21,899 nt of DNA, taken from NCBI RefSeq assembly GCF_041949975.1, contig NZ_JBHFQG010000048.1:1-21899 (forward strand). The letters run 5' to 3'. This document shows positions 8,307 to 14,960 of the stretch, one piece after another; position 1 is the first letter of the stretch, and every line of letters starts with the position of its first letter. The notes beneath the pieces were generated by a model. That model saw nothing but the letters and a program-made list of their open reading frames with translations, was not told the DNA's origin and made no database searches. Origin of the DNA: Alteribacillus sp041949975. GTDB lineage: Bacteria > Bacillota > Bacilli > Bacillales > Marinococcaceae. Position numbers and translations under genes: made by a program.

Positions 8307-8526
8307 TTAAAGGGAATCAATTCCCAACTCTTTAAATAATTCTCTTGTTTCCGGACTGCCAAGCTCATAAATCTTAAGATATAGGTCTTTCATTTCGGTC
8401 TGCATTTCATCTTTTGCATGATCTGCTTTTGTCTCATTCATATTGAATGGTGTTTTCAGTTGTTTTAACATCAGAAATTCCCATAATAGATGGCTCTAAT
8501 TGTACAAAATAGGTATTGCGTTCCAT
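8307..8526 (-). pseudogene. Internally deleted, frameshifted paralogue of the 117-aa gene
   Basis: From ATG 8526, with AAGGAG 8 nt upstream, the first frame encodes 30 residues ending TIQYE and stops at TGA 8436-8434. Its MERNTYFVQLEPS start aligns with MDKQIYYVNLNPI of the intact neighbour, and TIQYE with its LIQYE. A second frame, from ATG 8441 to TAA 8307, gives 44 residues. Its LYLKIYELGSPETRELFKEL segment matches LYQLGTPETKKQIKDL near the intact C terminus. About 35-40 central codons are missing at the junction. It is either a decayed duplicate or a split gene: the ATG of the second frame overlaps the stop of the first (ATGAATGA), which would allow coupled translation. Decay is the simpler reading. 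Confidence 0.75.
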
Positions 8527-8560
8527 TGGAATCGCTCCTTTTTTATCTTTTTAAAACGCT

Positions 8561-8586
8561 ATACCCAATATAGATAAAGGTTACAC
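8561..8586 (-). promoter_or_regulatory. Candidate sigma-B promoter
   Basis: On the minus strand GTGTAA, 14 nt, then GGGTAT fits the Bacillus general-stress sigma-B consensus (GTTTAA, 12-14 nt, GGGTAT) with one mismatch in the -35 box and a perfect -10 box. It sits 35 nt upstream of the start codon of the decayed paralogue at 8526. Prediction by eye only. Confidence 0.45.
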
Positions 8587-8599
8587 GGAAATTATTGGA

Positions 8600-9565
8600 T
8601 TAATTGATTTGTAATACAATATTTCCGTTAAATGTATTATTTTCCAATGCTTTATGAGCTGATTCCGCCTCTTCTAACGGATAACTTTTGGCCAGGTGAG
8701 GTTTTAGGATTCCATTTGACAGGAGAATATTTATTTCAGAAGTTGCATGTTTCAAGGCCTCTGCTGGTGCTGTAAATAATAAAACCCCTAATAGGGAAGC
8801 ATGTTTTTGATTTAATAAACGCCATGGAAGTTCAGGTGAATTGTTTTTCGGAGAACCTATTGCTACAATCCTTCCCCCTGTTTTCAGCAGGTTAAAATCA
8901 CTTTCCATATTTTCGCTTAAAGACATATCTAAAATAACATCTATGCCTTCATTATTTGTTACCTCTAAGACTTTTTCTTCAAGGTTTGCATTTTTGTAGT
9001 TAATAACATAATGAGCTCCTGCTTCTTCAGCAATCTTTTCTTTTTCCTTTGAGCTTGCTGTAGCAATAGTTTTTGCACCGGTTTGAACAGCTAACTGCAC
9101 TGCGGCATTTCCAACAGCTCCTGAAGCTCCATAAATTAAAACATTTTCTCCTTCTGTCAGTTTAGCTCTATTATATAAGGATAAGTGAGCAGTAAGAACG
9201 GGAATACCTAAAGTGGCGCCTTCGTCAAAACTAATATTATCAGGCAATGGATAGACGAAATCCTCAGTAGCTGTAACAAATTCAGCTGCCGTGCCTTTTA
9301 TATTTGTCGCCCAGACTCTGTCTCCTGTTTGAAAGGAGTTAACGTTAGATCCAACCTTTGCTATAACGCCCGCTAAATCAAAATGGGGAATATGAGGAAA
9401 GGATGGTACTTCTCTTATTCCTTTTCGGAAATAAGTATCAACAGGGTTTATCCCGCTTGCTTTAACTTCTATTAATACTTCATCATGCTCTGGTACAGGT
9501 TTTTCTATGTCAGCAGTTTTTAATACTTCCGGACCTCCATATTCATTAAAAACAACAGCTTTCAT
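8600..9565 (-). CDS. NADPH:quinone reductase-like medium-chain dehydrogenase (zinc-free)
   Basis: A 321-aa medium-chain dehydrogenase/reductase of the quinone oxidoreductase (zeta-crystallin-like) branch, probably NADPH-dependent and cytoplasmic. The N-terminal GroES-like domain shows KASGINPVDTYFRKG and the HFDLAGVIAKVGS segment. The cofactor-binding domain has the QOR hallmark GASGAVG at 146-152. The zinc-ligand motif GHE of alcohol dehydrogenases is absent, which argues for a reductase of quinones or reactive carbonyls rather than an alcohol dehydrogenase. The ATG has AGGAGG 6-7 nt upstream. It starts 26 nt after the aminotransferase stop on the same strand, so the two probably form an operon, although no metabolic link is obvious. 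Confidence 0.9.
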   Translation of the reverse strand: MKAVVFNEYGGPEVLKTADIEKPVPEHDEVLIEVKASGINPVDTYFRKGIREVPSFPHIPHFDLAGVIAKVGSNVNSFQTGDRVWATNIKGTAAEFVTATEDFVYPLPDNISFDEGATLGIPVLTAHLSLYNRAKLTEGENVLIYGASGAVGNAAVQLAVQTGAKTIATASSKEKEKIAEEAGAHYVINYKNANLEEKVLEVTNNEGIDVILDMSLSENMESDFNLLKTGGRIVAIGSPKNNSPELPWRLLNQKHASLLGVLLFTAPAEALKHATSEINILLSNGILKPHLAKSYPLEEAESAHKALENNTFNGNIVLQIN

Positions 9566-9591
9566 TTTATTGCCTCCTCAGTAGTATAGAT

Positions 9592-10752
9592 TTAATCTTC
9601 ATTCAAAAATTCAGCAAGTCTTTCTGCAGCTTCAAGAAGTAAGTCTTCTTCTTGTACTAATGCAATACGAACATACCCTTCTCCACCATTGCCAAAAGCA
9701 TTTCCCGGGGTAACCACTACGCCATGATCCAAAGCTTCTAATGCAAAAGATAAAGACGAATAAGGAGCAGGGATTTTGGCCCAAATAAACATACCGCCAT
9801 CAGGTACTCTTACATCCCAGCCTTTTTCATGCAATTTGCTGATAAAAATATCACGTCGTTTTTTATACACACTTCGATGGTGATCTAAAAAAGAAATTTC
9901 ATTCGTTAAAGCATAAGCAGCTGCTGTTTGGACAGGCTGAAAAACACCATAATCTATATTAGATTTTATATCAGCCAGAGGTTTTAAGTAAGATGGAAAG
10001 CCAATTAAATATCCAATTCTTGCACCAGCCATATTAAAGCTTTTGGATAAAGAATTAAATTCTACTGCAATTTTTTTTGCGTCTGGTACATGAAAGATGC
10101 TTAACGGTTTTTGACTGGAGAAGACTAATTCAGCATAAGCAAAATCGTGGACAATTAAAATATTATGTTCCAGACCAAACGCCACCGCTTGTTCAAAATA
10201 CTGCTTATCTGCCATCGCAGCTGTAGGATTGCCAGGATAATTAAGAATCATTAATTTTGCTTTTTTTACTATCTCAATTGGAATATGGTCAAAGTCAGGC
10301 ATGAAATTATTTTCTTCATTGACTGGAACCGTATATAAATCAGCCCCAGCTAAGGAAGCACACGCAGAATAAATAGGATAACCAGGATCAGGTGCGATAA
10401 TATAGTCGCCAGAGTCTAAATAAGCCAGCGCCAAATGAGAAAGGCCATCCTGAGATCCCATAAGCTGAAGCACTTCGTCACTGTTTAAGATAATATTGAA
10501 TTGTTTCTTATAATAGTGAACAACCGCTTCTTGAAATTCTCTCGTTCCTTTCAGAGAATAGCCGAACTGATCTTCTTTTTGTACTTCTTCTGAAAGTTTA
10601 GATCTTACAGAGGCTGGAGGAGGCAGGTCTGGGCTTCCGATACTTAAATCGATAATGTCTTCACCGGCTAGTATTTTTTTATTTTTTTTCTCTGCTAATT
10701 CTGTAAAAACACTAGCAGAAAGCGTGTTCATTCTTTGTGCAGGTTGTATCAT
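9592..10752 (-). CDS. PLP-dependent class I/II aminotransferase (LL-DAP aminotransferase-like)
   Basis: Fold-type I aminotransferase of 386 aa. Conserved landmarks are LSIGSPDLPPP (36-46), NYPGNP (171-176, with the PLP-contacting Asn), D203 and Y206 in HDFAYAEL, Schiff-base lysine K237 in SLSKSFNMAGARIG, R245, and a C-terminal YVRIAL arginine that normally binds the substrate carboxylate. The opening motif pattern resembles the LL-diaminopimelate / MtnE-like group, but substrate specificity cannot be assigned, because many alanine, methionine and aromatic aminotransferases look alike at this level. The ribosome-binding site AAAGGATG is about 10 nt upstream of ATG 10752. It is first in a two-gene minus-strand operon with the quinone reductase. 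Confidence 0.9.
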   Translation of the reverse strand: MIQPAQRMNTLSASVFTELAEKKNKKILAGEDIIDLSIGSPDLPPPASVRSKLSEEVQKEDQFGYSLKGTREFQEAVVHYYKKQFNIILNSDEVLQLMGSQDGLSHLALAYLDSGDYIIAPDPGYPIYSACASLAGADLYTVPVNEENNFMPDFDHIPIEIVKKAKLMILNYPGNPTAAMADKQYFEQAVAFGLEHNILIVHDFAYAELVFSSQKPLSIFHVPDAKKIAVEFNSLSKSFNMAGARIGYLIGFPSYLKPLADIKSNIDYGVFQPVQTAAAYALTNEISFLDHHRSVYKKRRDIFISKLHEKGWDVRVPDGGMFIWAKIPAPYSSLSFALEALDHGVVVTPGNAFGNGGEGYVRIALVQEEDLLLEAAERLAEFLNED

Positions 10753-10809
10753 AAATCAGGATCATCCTTTCTATATTTATTATAAAGCAAAATGGAATCC
10801 TATTGGCAT

Positions 10810-10836
10810 AAAAAAATAGACCTGGCACTATGCCAG
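10810..10836 (-). terminator. Rho-independent terminator after the yfhS-like gene
   Basis: Read on the minus strand, CTGGCA-TAG-TGCCAG forms a perfect 6-bp stem, followed by GTCTA and a run of seven T. It starts 16 nt after the stop codon of the yfhS-like gene and isolates it from the downstream aminotransferase operon. Confidence 0.8.
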
Positions 10837-10851
10837 ATCCAGGTATAACGT

Positions 10852-11073
10852 TTAATCAGGGTGAATGGTACTCCCGCGATCCCAGCTTGCTCCATTGTGA
10901 AAGGAGGGTCTATTGCGAATCTCTTCCAAGATTTCTCGATAAATCATGCCGCCTTCAGAGTTTAAATAAGGAAGGATTTGTTGGAAACTTTCATGAAAAT
11001 GAGCAAGTTCTTTATCGGTCCATCTCTTTTTTGAGGTCATTACTAATTCGGAAAAATCTCTTCCAACATACAT
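10852..11073 (-). CDS. yfhS: YfhS-like small conserved protein
   Basis: A 73-aa hydrophilic protein beginning MYVGRDFSELV and carrying a helical region (WTDKELAHFHESFQQILPYLNSEG). It is adjacent to and divergent from fabL, the place where B. subtilis has the 74-codon yfhS. Length and position support the name, while the sequence match is from memory and not verified. I start at ATG 11073 rather than the in-frame GTG 11085, because AAGG of the AGAAGGTG ribosome-binding site directly abuts that GTG. Function unknown; possibly sporulation-linked given the neighbouring sspE, but nothing in the sequence shows this. Confidence 0.65.
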   Translation of the reverse strand: MYVGRDFSELVMTSKKRWTDKELAHFHESFQQILPYLNSEGGMIYREILEEIRNRPSFHNGASWDRGSTIHPD

Positions 11074-11189
11074 ACAGTCATTCACCTTCTTTTTAAAATT
11101 ATTTTATCTGTGAGGAGCTTTCCTTATACGTTATAATATTGGAAGCAAAACGAGCTCATTTAATGGTTGAAAGGTATAGGAGGAAAATG

Positions 11190-11939
11190 ATGGATAATAA
11201 AGTAGCACTCGTAACTGGCAGCAGCCGAGGAATCGGAAAACAAATAGCTTTAAAATTAGCTGAAAACGGATATCATATTGTCGTGAACTATGCTCGGAGT
11301 AAAAAAGCGGCTTTGGAAACTGCTGAAGAAATACAATCGCTTGGTGTAAAATCTTTAGTTGTAAAAGCAAATGTAGGAAAAACAGAAAAAATTAAAGAAC
11401 TTTTTTCTACTGTCGATGAAACGTTTGGCCGTCTGGATGTGTTTGTAAACAATGCCGCCTCAGGCGTTTTAAGGCCGGCTATGGAATTAGAAGAAAACCA
11501 CTGGGACTGGACGATGAACATCAATAGTAAAGCGCTGTTGTTTTGTGCCCAGGAGGCGGCTAAGCTGATGGAAAAAAACAATGGTGGAAAAATCGTAAGT
11601 TTGAGCTCATTAGGTTCTCAACGGTATTTAAAAAATTATACAGCTGTAGGTGTTTCAAAAGCTGCTGTGGAAGCTTTAACAAGGTATTTAGCTGTAGAGC
11701 TTGCTGAAAAAGGAATTGTTGTTAATGCTGTATCAGGCGGTGCTGTGGATACAGAAGCACTAACTCATTTTCCAAATCGTGAGGAATTATTAGAAGAAGC
11801 AAAGAAGCGAACTCCAGCCGACCGCATGGTAAATGTAGATGATTTAGTGAAAGGAGTTATGTTTTTACTTTCAGACGATGCTTCCATGATCCGAGGACAA
11901 ACAATAGTCATTGATGGCGGTATATCTCTTTTGACGTAA
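11190..11939 (+). CDS. fabL: Enoyl-[acyl-carrier-protein] reductase III FabL
   Basis: Catalyses the NADPH-dependent last step of each fatty-acid elongation cycle, reducing trans-2-enoyl-ACP. The 249-aa protein has the SDR cofactor motif TGSSRGIG (9-16), NNAASG (87-92) and the diagnostic FabL/FabI spacing Y150-X6-K157 in NYTAVGVSKAA, rather than the Y-X3-K of ordinary SDRs. Long stretches (NYARSKKAALETAEEI, RLDVFVNNAASGVLRP) agree with B. subtilis FabL as I remember it. ATG 11190 was chosen because AGGAGG at 11178-11183 lies 6 nt before it. The frame is open back to 11139, but that extension has no ribosome-binding site. A TATAAT box at 11132-11137 could be its -10 element, though the -35 is poor. 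Confidence 0.95.
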   Translation: MDNKVALVTGSSRGIGKQIALKLAENGYHIVVNYARSKKAALETAEEIQSLGVKSLVVKANVGKTEKIKELFSTVDETFGRLDVFVNNAASGVLRPAMELEENHWDWTMNINSKALLFCAQEAAKLMEKNNGGKIVSLSSLGSQRYLKNYTAVGVSKAAVEALTRYLAVELAEKGIVVNAVSGGAVDTEALTHFPNREELLEEAKKRTPADRMVNVDDLVKGVMFLLSDDASMIRGQTIVIDGGISLLT

Positions 11940-12009
11940 ATTTTTCTCGCTTCTTTATGGATAATTTCTCGCTTTTAGGGGCAGGTTAATCCATGTGGAG
12001 GTGAATAAA

Positions 12010-12213
12010 ATGGATAGAAACCAAAACCAACAACAAAACGCTTCACGCACTAACGCGCAGAAAGTTCGCCAGCAAAACGCTGCTGCTGCTAGAAACCAAA
12101 GCCAGCAGACTGAATTTGCAAGCGAAACAGATGTACAGCAAGTGAGACAACAAAATCAACAGTCTCAACAAAGAAAACAACAAAACCAACAACAAAACCA
12201 GCAACAGCAATAA
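12010..12213 (+). CDS. sspE: Gamma-type small acid-soluble spore protein SspE (short form)
   Basis: A 67-aa spore storage protein, extremely rich in Gln and Asn. Gamma SASPs do not coat DNA; they are degraded at germination by the protease GPR to supply amino acids. The GPR recognition segment TEFASET occurs once, at residues 34-40, preceded by TNAQKVRQQN and followed by a second TDVQQVRQQN unit and a long QN tail. B. subtilis SspE, as I recall it, is about 84 aa with two TEFASET sites, so this one lacks a repeat. ATG 12010 is supported by GGAGGTG 6 nt upstream. It lies downstream of fabL as in B. subtilis and is followed by a strong terminator. Expression is expected in the forespore under sigma-G, but I could not define the promoter with confidence. 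Confidence 0.92.
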   Translation: MDRNQNQQQNASRTNAQKVRQQNAAAARNQSQQTEFASETDVQQVRQQNQQSQQRKQQNQQQNQQQQ

Positions 12214-12220
12214 CAAGAAC

Positions 12221-12265
12221 AAAAAAGGGCTCTATGGAAGGGTTGCTTCCTAAGAGCCCTTTTTT
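12221..12265. terminator. Bidirectional terminator between sspE and the 54-aa gene
   Basis: AAAAAAGGGCTCT and AGAGCCCTTTTTT form a 13-bp stem with T runs in both directions. It therefore serves sspE on the plus strand and the convergent small membrane gene on the minus strand. Confidence 0.92.
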
Positions 12266-12280
12266 ATTATTTTACTGTTA

Positions 12281-12445
12281 TTATTGAAACATTGGGAAAA
12301 CATATTGAACTAAAAACCAAAGAAATCCAAAAAAGATAAGAATATAAGCAAAATACTTAATGAAAGTCGAAGCGACACTTGATTTGTCTTCTTTTTTCTC
12401 TATATGTCTTTCCTCGTATTCATGATCTGGCATCCTTCTAGGCAT
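12281..12445 (-). CDS. 54-aa single-pass membrane microprotein
   Basis: A short frame with good coding signs. ATG 12445 is preceded by a GGGGAGGAAG ribosome-binding site, and the 54-residue product has a sensible design. A basic and acidic soluble head (MPRRMPDHEYEERHIEKKED) is followed by one strongly hydrophobic helix (residues ~31-50, YFAYILIFFGFLWFLVQYVF) and a short PMFQ tail. It ends just before the shared terminator with sspE. It occupies the place where B. subtilis has ygaB, but it does not look like that soluble coiled-coil protein as I recall it. No family recognised. The Arg/Lys-rich head before the helix favours an N-in orientation by the positive-inside rule. Confidence 0.7.
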   Translation of the reverse strand: MPRRMPDHEYEERHIEKKEDKSSVASTFIKYFAYILIFFGFLWFLVQYVFPMFQ

Positions 12446-12552
12446 TGTCACTTCCTCCCCTTTTTGTTTTACTAAACATTTCCCTCCCTTGATTACTAGT
12501 AAACATTTTTAAAATTAAACATGATGACCATAGAAAGTTGTATTTCGTTTAG

Positions 12553-12581
12553 TTTTCTTTATCGTAAACAAGATGTATAAT
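12553..12581 (+). promoter_or_regulatory. Candidate sigma-A promoter of ntdP
   Basis: A perfect TATAAT at 12576-12581 has a weak TTTTCT hexamer 17 nt upstream, 39 nt before the ntdP start codon. The -10 match is strong and the -35 poor. Confidence 0.4.
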
Positions 12582-12619
12582 ACATAAGATAGAGAATAGA
12601 AAAGAGGAAGGAGAAGGGC

Positions 12620-13147
12620 ATGGAATTCCCGGAAACCGGAAGATTAATCGAAATTCAAAGCTATAAACATGACGGAACTCTTCACCGTATCTGGGAGGAA
12701 ACCCTGATCTTACAAGGCACATCAAAAGAAGTGATCGGCGGAAACGATCGAATTCTTGTTCATGAATCAGATGGGAGAGCATGGAGGACCAGGGAACCGG
12801 CAATCTGTTATTTTCATAGGGAAAAATGGTTTAATGTTATAGGCATGGTCCGGGCAGATGGTATTCATTATTATTGTAATTTAGGCACCCCTTTTGTATG
12901 GGATGAAGAAGCTTTGAAATATATAGATTATGATTTGGATATTAAAGTTTATCCTGATATGACATATCAGTTGTTAGATGAAGATGAATACGAAAGACAT
13001 AAAGAAGAGATGAATTATCCAAAAAAAATTAATCTGCAGATTTCTAAATCTGTGGAAGAGCTGCAGAGTTGGATTTACCAAAGAAAGGGGCCATTTAACC
13101 CCCAATTTGTAGAACAATGGTATGAACGTTTTTTGTTTTTTCGGTAA
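12620..13147 (+). CDS. ntdP: Nucleoside tri-/diphosphate phosphatase NtdP (YgaC, UPF0374/DUF402)
   Basis: Mg2+-dependent hydrolase of nucleoside tri- and diphosphates in Bacillus and Staphylococcus relatives. The 175-aa length matches the family (about 176-180 aa). Conserved DUF402 core elements are visible: the GGNDRILVHESDGR loop (40-53), the IHYYCNLGTPF segment (82-92), and a series of acidic residues in YIDYDLDIKVYPD (101-113) that in this family coordinate metal and substrate phosphates. The C terminus PFNPQFVEQWYERF is also typical. GGAAGGAGAAGG precedes ATG 12620. The ABC transporter gene ygaD begins 12 nt after its stop, so the two form an operon as in B. subtilis. Confidence 0.93.
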   Translation: MEFPETGRLIEIQSYKHDGTLHRIWEETLILQGTSKEVIGGNDRILVHESDGRAWRTREPAICYFHREKWFNVIGMVRADGIHYYCNLGTPFVWDEEALKYIDYDLDIKVYPDMTYQLLDEDEYERHKEEMNYPKKINLQISKSVEELQSWIYQRKGPFNPQFVEQWYERFLFFR

Positions 13148-13159
13148 TAGAGGTGAATA

Positions 13160-14902
13160 ATGGGAAGTATTAGAAGATATTTGCAATTCGTTAAGCCGTA
13201 TAAAAAAGTTATTTTTATTACAATAATAATTGGCGTTTTAAAGTTTGGCATTCCACTTTTAACTCCGCTGATCCTTGCCTATGTGATTGACGACATCATT
13301 CTTGCAGAAACGATAGAAAACGAGGAAAAAATTAGTACTTTATTTTGGCTGGTTGGGGGAGCCATTACAGCTTTTCTCATTCTAAGGCCACCCATTGAGT
13401 ATTATCGCCAATACTTTGCCCAATGGACTGGGAGCAAGGTTTTATATGATATAAGAGATCAATTATTCGCTCACATTCAAAAGTTGAGCTTGCGATTTTA
13501 TTCAAATAGAAAAGCCGGTGAAATCATTTCCCGGGTAATACATGATGTCGAACAAACAAAAAACTTTGTCATTACAGGGTTAATGAATATTTGGCTTGAT
13601 ATGGTCACCATTATAATTGCAATGGTTATTATGTTAACGATGAATGGGTGGCTTACTTTGGTTGCGCTTGCATTATTTCCTTTGTATGGTTTTTCTATTA
13701 AGTATTTTTACTCCAGGCTGCGTCACTTAACTAAAGTAAGGTCTCAGGCATTGGCTGATGTTCAAGGTCATTTGCATGAACGAGTACAAGGGATGAATGT
13801 TATCAGAAGCTTTGCTCTCGAAGATTACGAACAAGAACAATTCGGAAAACGGAACAGCCACTTTCTTGATAAAGCGATTGATCATACAAAATGGAATGCA
13901 AAGACGTTTGCTGTGGTAAATACAATTACCGATATAGCACCTTTAATCGTCATACTAGCTGCAGGGTACTTTGTACTGACGTCAGGACTCGAGGTTGGTG
14001 AAATGGTAGCATTTGTTTCTTATATGGAGCGTTTGTACAACCCATTAAGAAGGCTGGTCAATTCTTCTACTACCTTAACGCAATCGATTGCGTCTATGGA
14101 CCGTGTTTTTGAATTTATAGATGAGAAATATGATATACAGGATAAAAACACAGCTGTCCCGCTTGAATATACTAGTGGATCCATAGAATTCGCCAATGTT
14201 ATTTTTCAATATGAAGAAAACAGTGAAAAAGTGTTAAGACACATCGATTTATCTGTAACAGCCGGTGAAACAATTGCTTTAGTTGGAATGAGCGGAGGGG
14301 GAAAAAGTACTTTAGTCAGTCTCATTCCAAGGTTTTACGACGTAACTTCAGGAGCTATCAAATTAGACGGCAGGGATATCCGTGATTATGAAGTACGGAC
14401 ACTTCGAGATAAAATAGGCATGGTGCTGCAGGATAATGTACTATTTAGTGATTCTGTTAAAATGAATATATTAATGGGCAATCCTCATGCAACCCATGAA
14501 GAAGTAGTGGAAGCGGCCAAAAAGGCAAATGCAGATGGGTTTATCAATGAGCTGACTAATGGTTATGACACTCCTGTAGGAGAACGCGGAGTAAAATTGT
14601 CTGGTGGCCAAAAGCAACGCATTGCGATTGCAAGAGTATTTTTAAAAAATCCTCCGATTTTGATTTTTGACGAGGCGACTTCGGCTCTTGATCTGGAAAG
14701 TGAGCATCTTATTCAAGAAGCAATGGAGAATCTGGCTAAAAATAGAACAACATTTATAGTAGCGCATCGTCTTTCAACCATCACACACGCCGATAGAATT
14801 GTTGTAATAGAAAACGGGACAGTAGTGGAATCAGGAAATCACTCTCAATTAATGCAGCGTGAAGGTTCCTATCGAAAATTATTCGAAGTACAGAATGTAT
14901 AG
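13160..14902 (+). CDS. ygaD: ABC-type multidrug exporter half-transporter YgaD
   Basis: Half-size ABC exporter (580 aa) expected to act as a dimer in the cytoplasmic membrane, exporting lipophilic compounds or lipids. The N-terminal ~320 residues form the six-helix membrane domain. The C-terminal nucleotide-binding domain is intact: Walker A GMSGGGKST with K382, signature LSGGQ at 480-484, Walker B LIFDE with D504 and catalytic E505, and the H-loop histidine H536. It is homologous to the MsbA/LmrA/BmrA class. GAGGTG lies upstream of ATG 13160, and the gene follows ntdP after 12 nt. The substrate cannot be inferred. A strong terminator starts directly after the stop codon. Confidence 0.93.
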   Translation: MGSIRRYLQFVKPYKKVIFITIIIGVLKFGIPLLTPLILAYVIDDIILAETIENEEKISTLFWLVGGAITAFLILRPPIEYYRQYFAQWTGSKVLYDIRDQLFAHIQKLSLRFYSNRKAGEIISRVIHDVEQTKNFVITGLMNIWLDMVTIIIAMVIMLTMNGWLTLVALALFPLYGFSIKYFYSRLRHLTKVRSQALADVQGHLHERVQGMNVIRSFALEDYEQEQFGKRNSHFLDKAIDHTKWNAKTFAVVNTITDIAPLIVILAAGYFVLTSGLEVGEMVAFVSYMERLYNPLRRLVNSSTTLTQSIASMDRVFEFIDEKYDIQDKNTAVPLEYTSGSIEFANVIFQYEENSEKVLRHIDLSVTAGETIALVGMSGGGKSTLVSLIPRFYDVTSGAIKLDGRDIRDYEVRTLRDKIGMVLQDNVLFSDSVKMNILMGNPHATHEEVVEAAKKANADGFINELTNGYDTPVGERGVKLSGGQKQRIAIARVFLKNPPILIFDEATSALDLESEHLIQEAMENLAKNRTTFIVAHRLSTITHADRIVVIENGTVVESGNHSQLMQREGSYRKLFEVQNV

Positions 14903-14940
14903 AAAAAGGAGACAGCACTTTTAATGTGTGTCTCCTTTTT
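14903..14940. terminator. Bidirectional terminator between ygaD and ygaE
   Basis: AAAAAGGAGACA (14903-14914) pairs with TGTCTCCTTTTT (14929-14940), giving a 12-bp stem with T-rich ends on both strands. It serves ygaD and the convergent ygaE. Confidence 0.9.
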
Positions 14941-14960
14941 GTTTTAGTAGCAAACTTTTT

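Noticed and set aside
11288..11581. A 97-codon minus-strand frame inside fabL
   Set aside because: Fully antisense to a conserved enzyme, with no initiation signal.
12549..12803. An 84-codon minus-strand frame across the ntdP promoter and start
   Set aside because: Antisense to ntdP, covers its promoter and lacks a ribosome-binding site.
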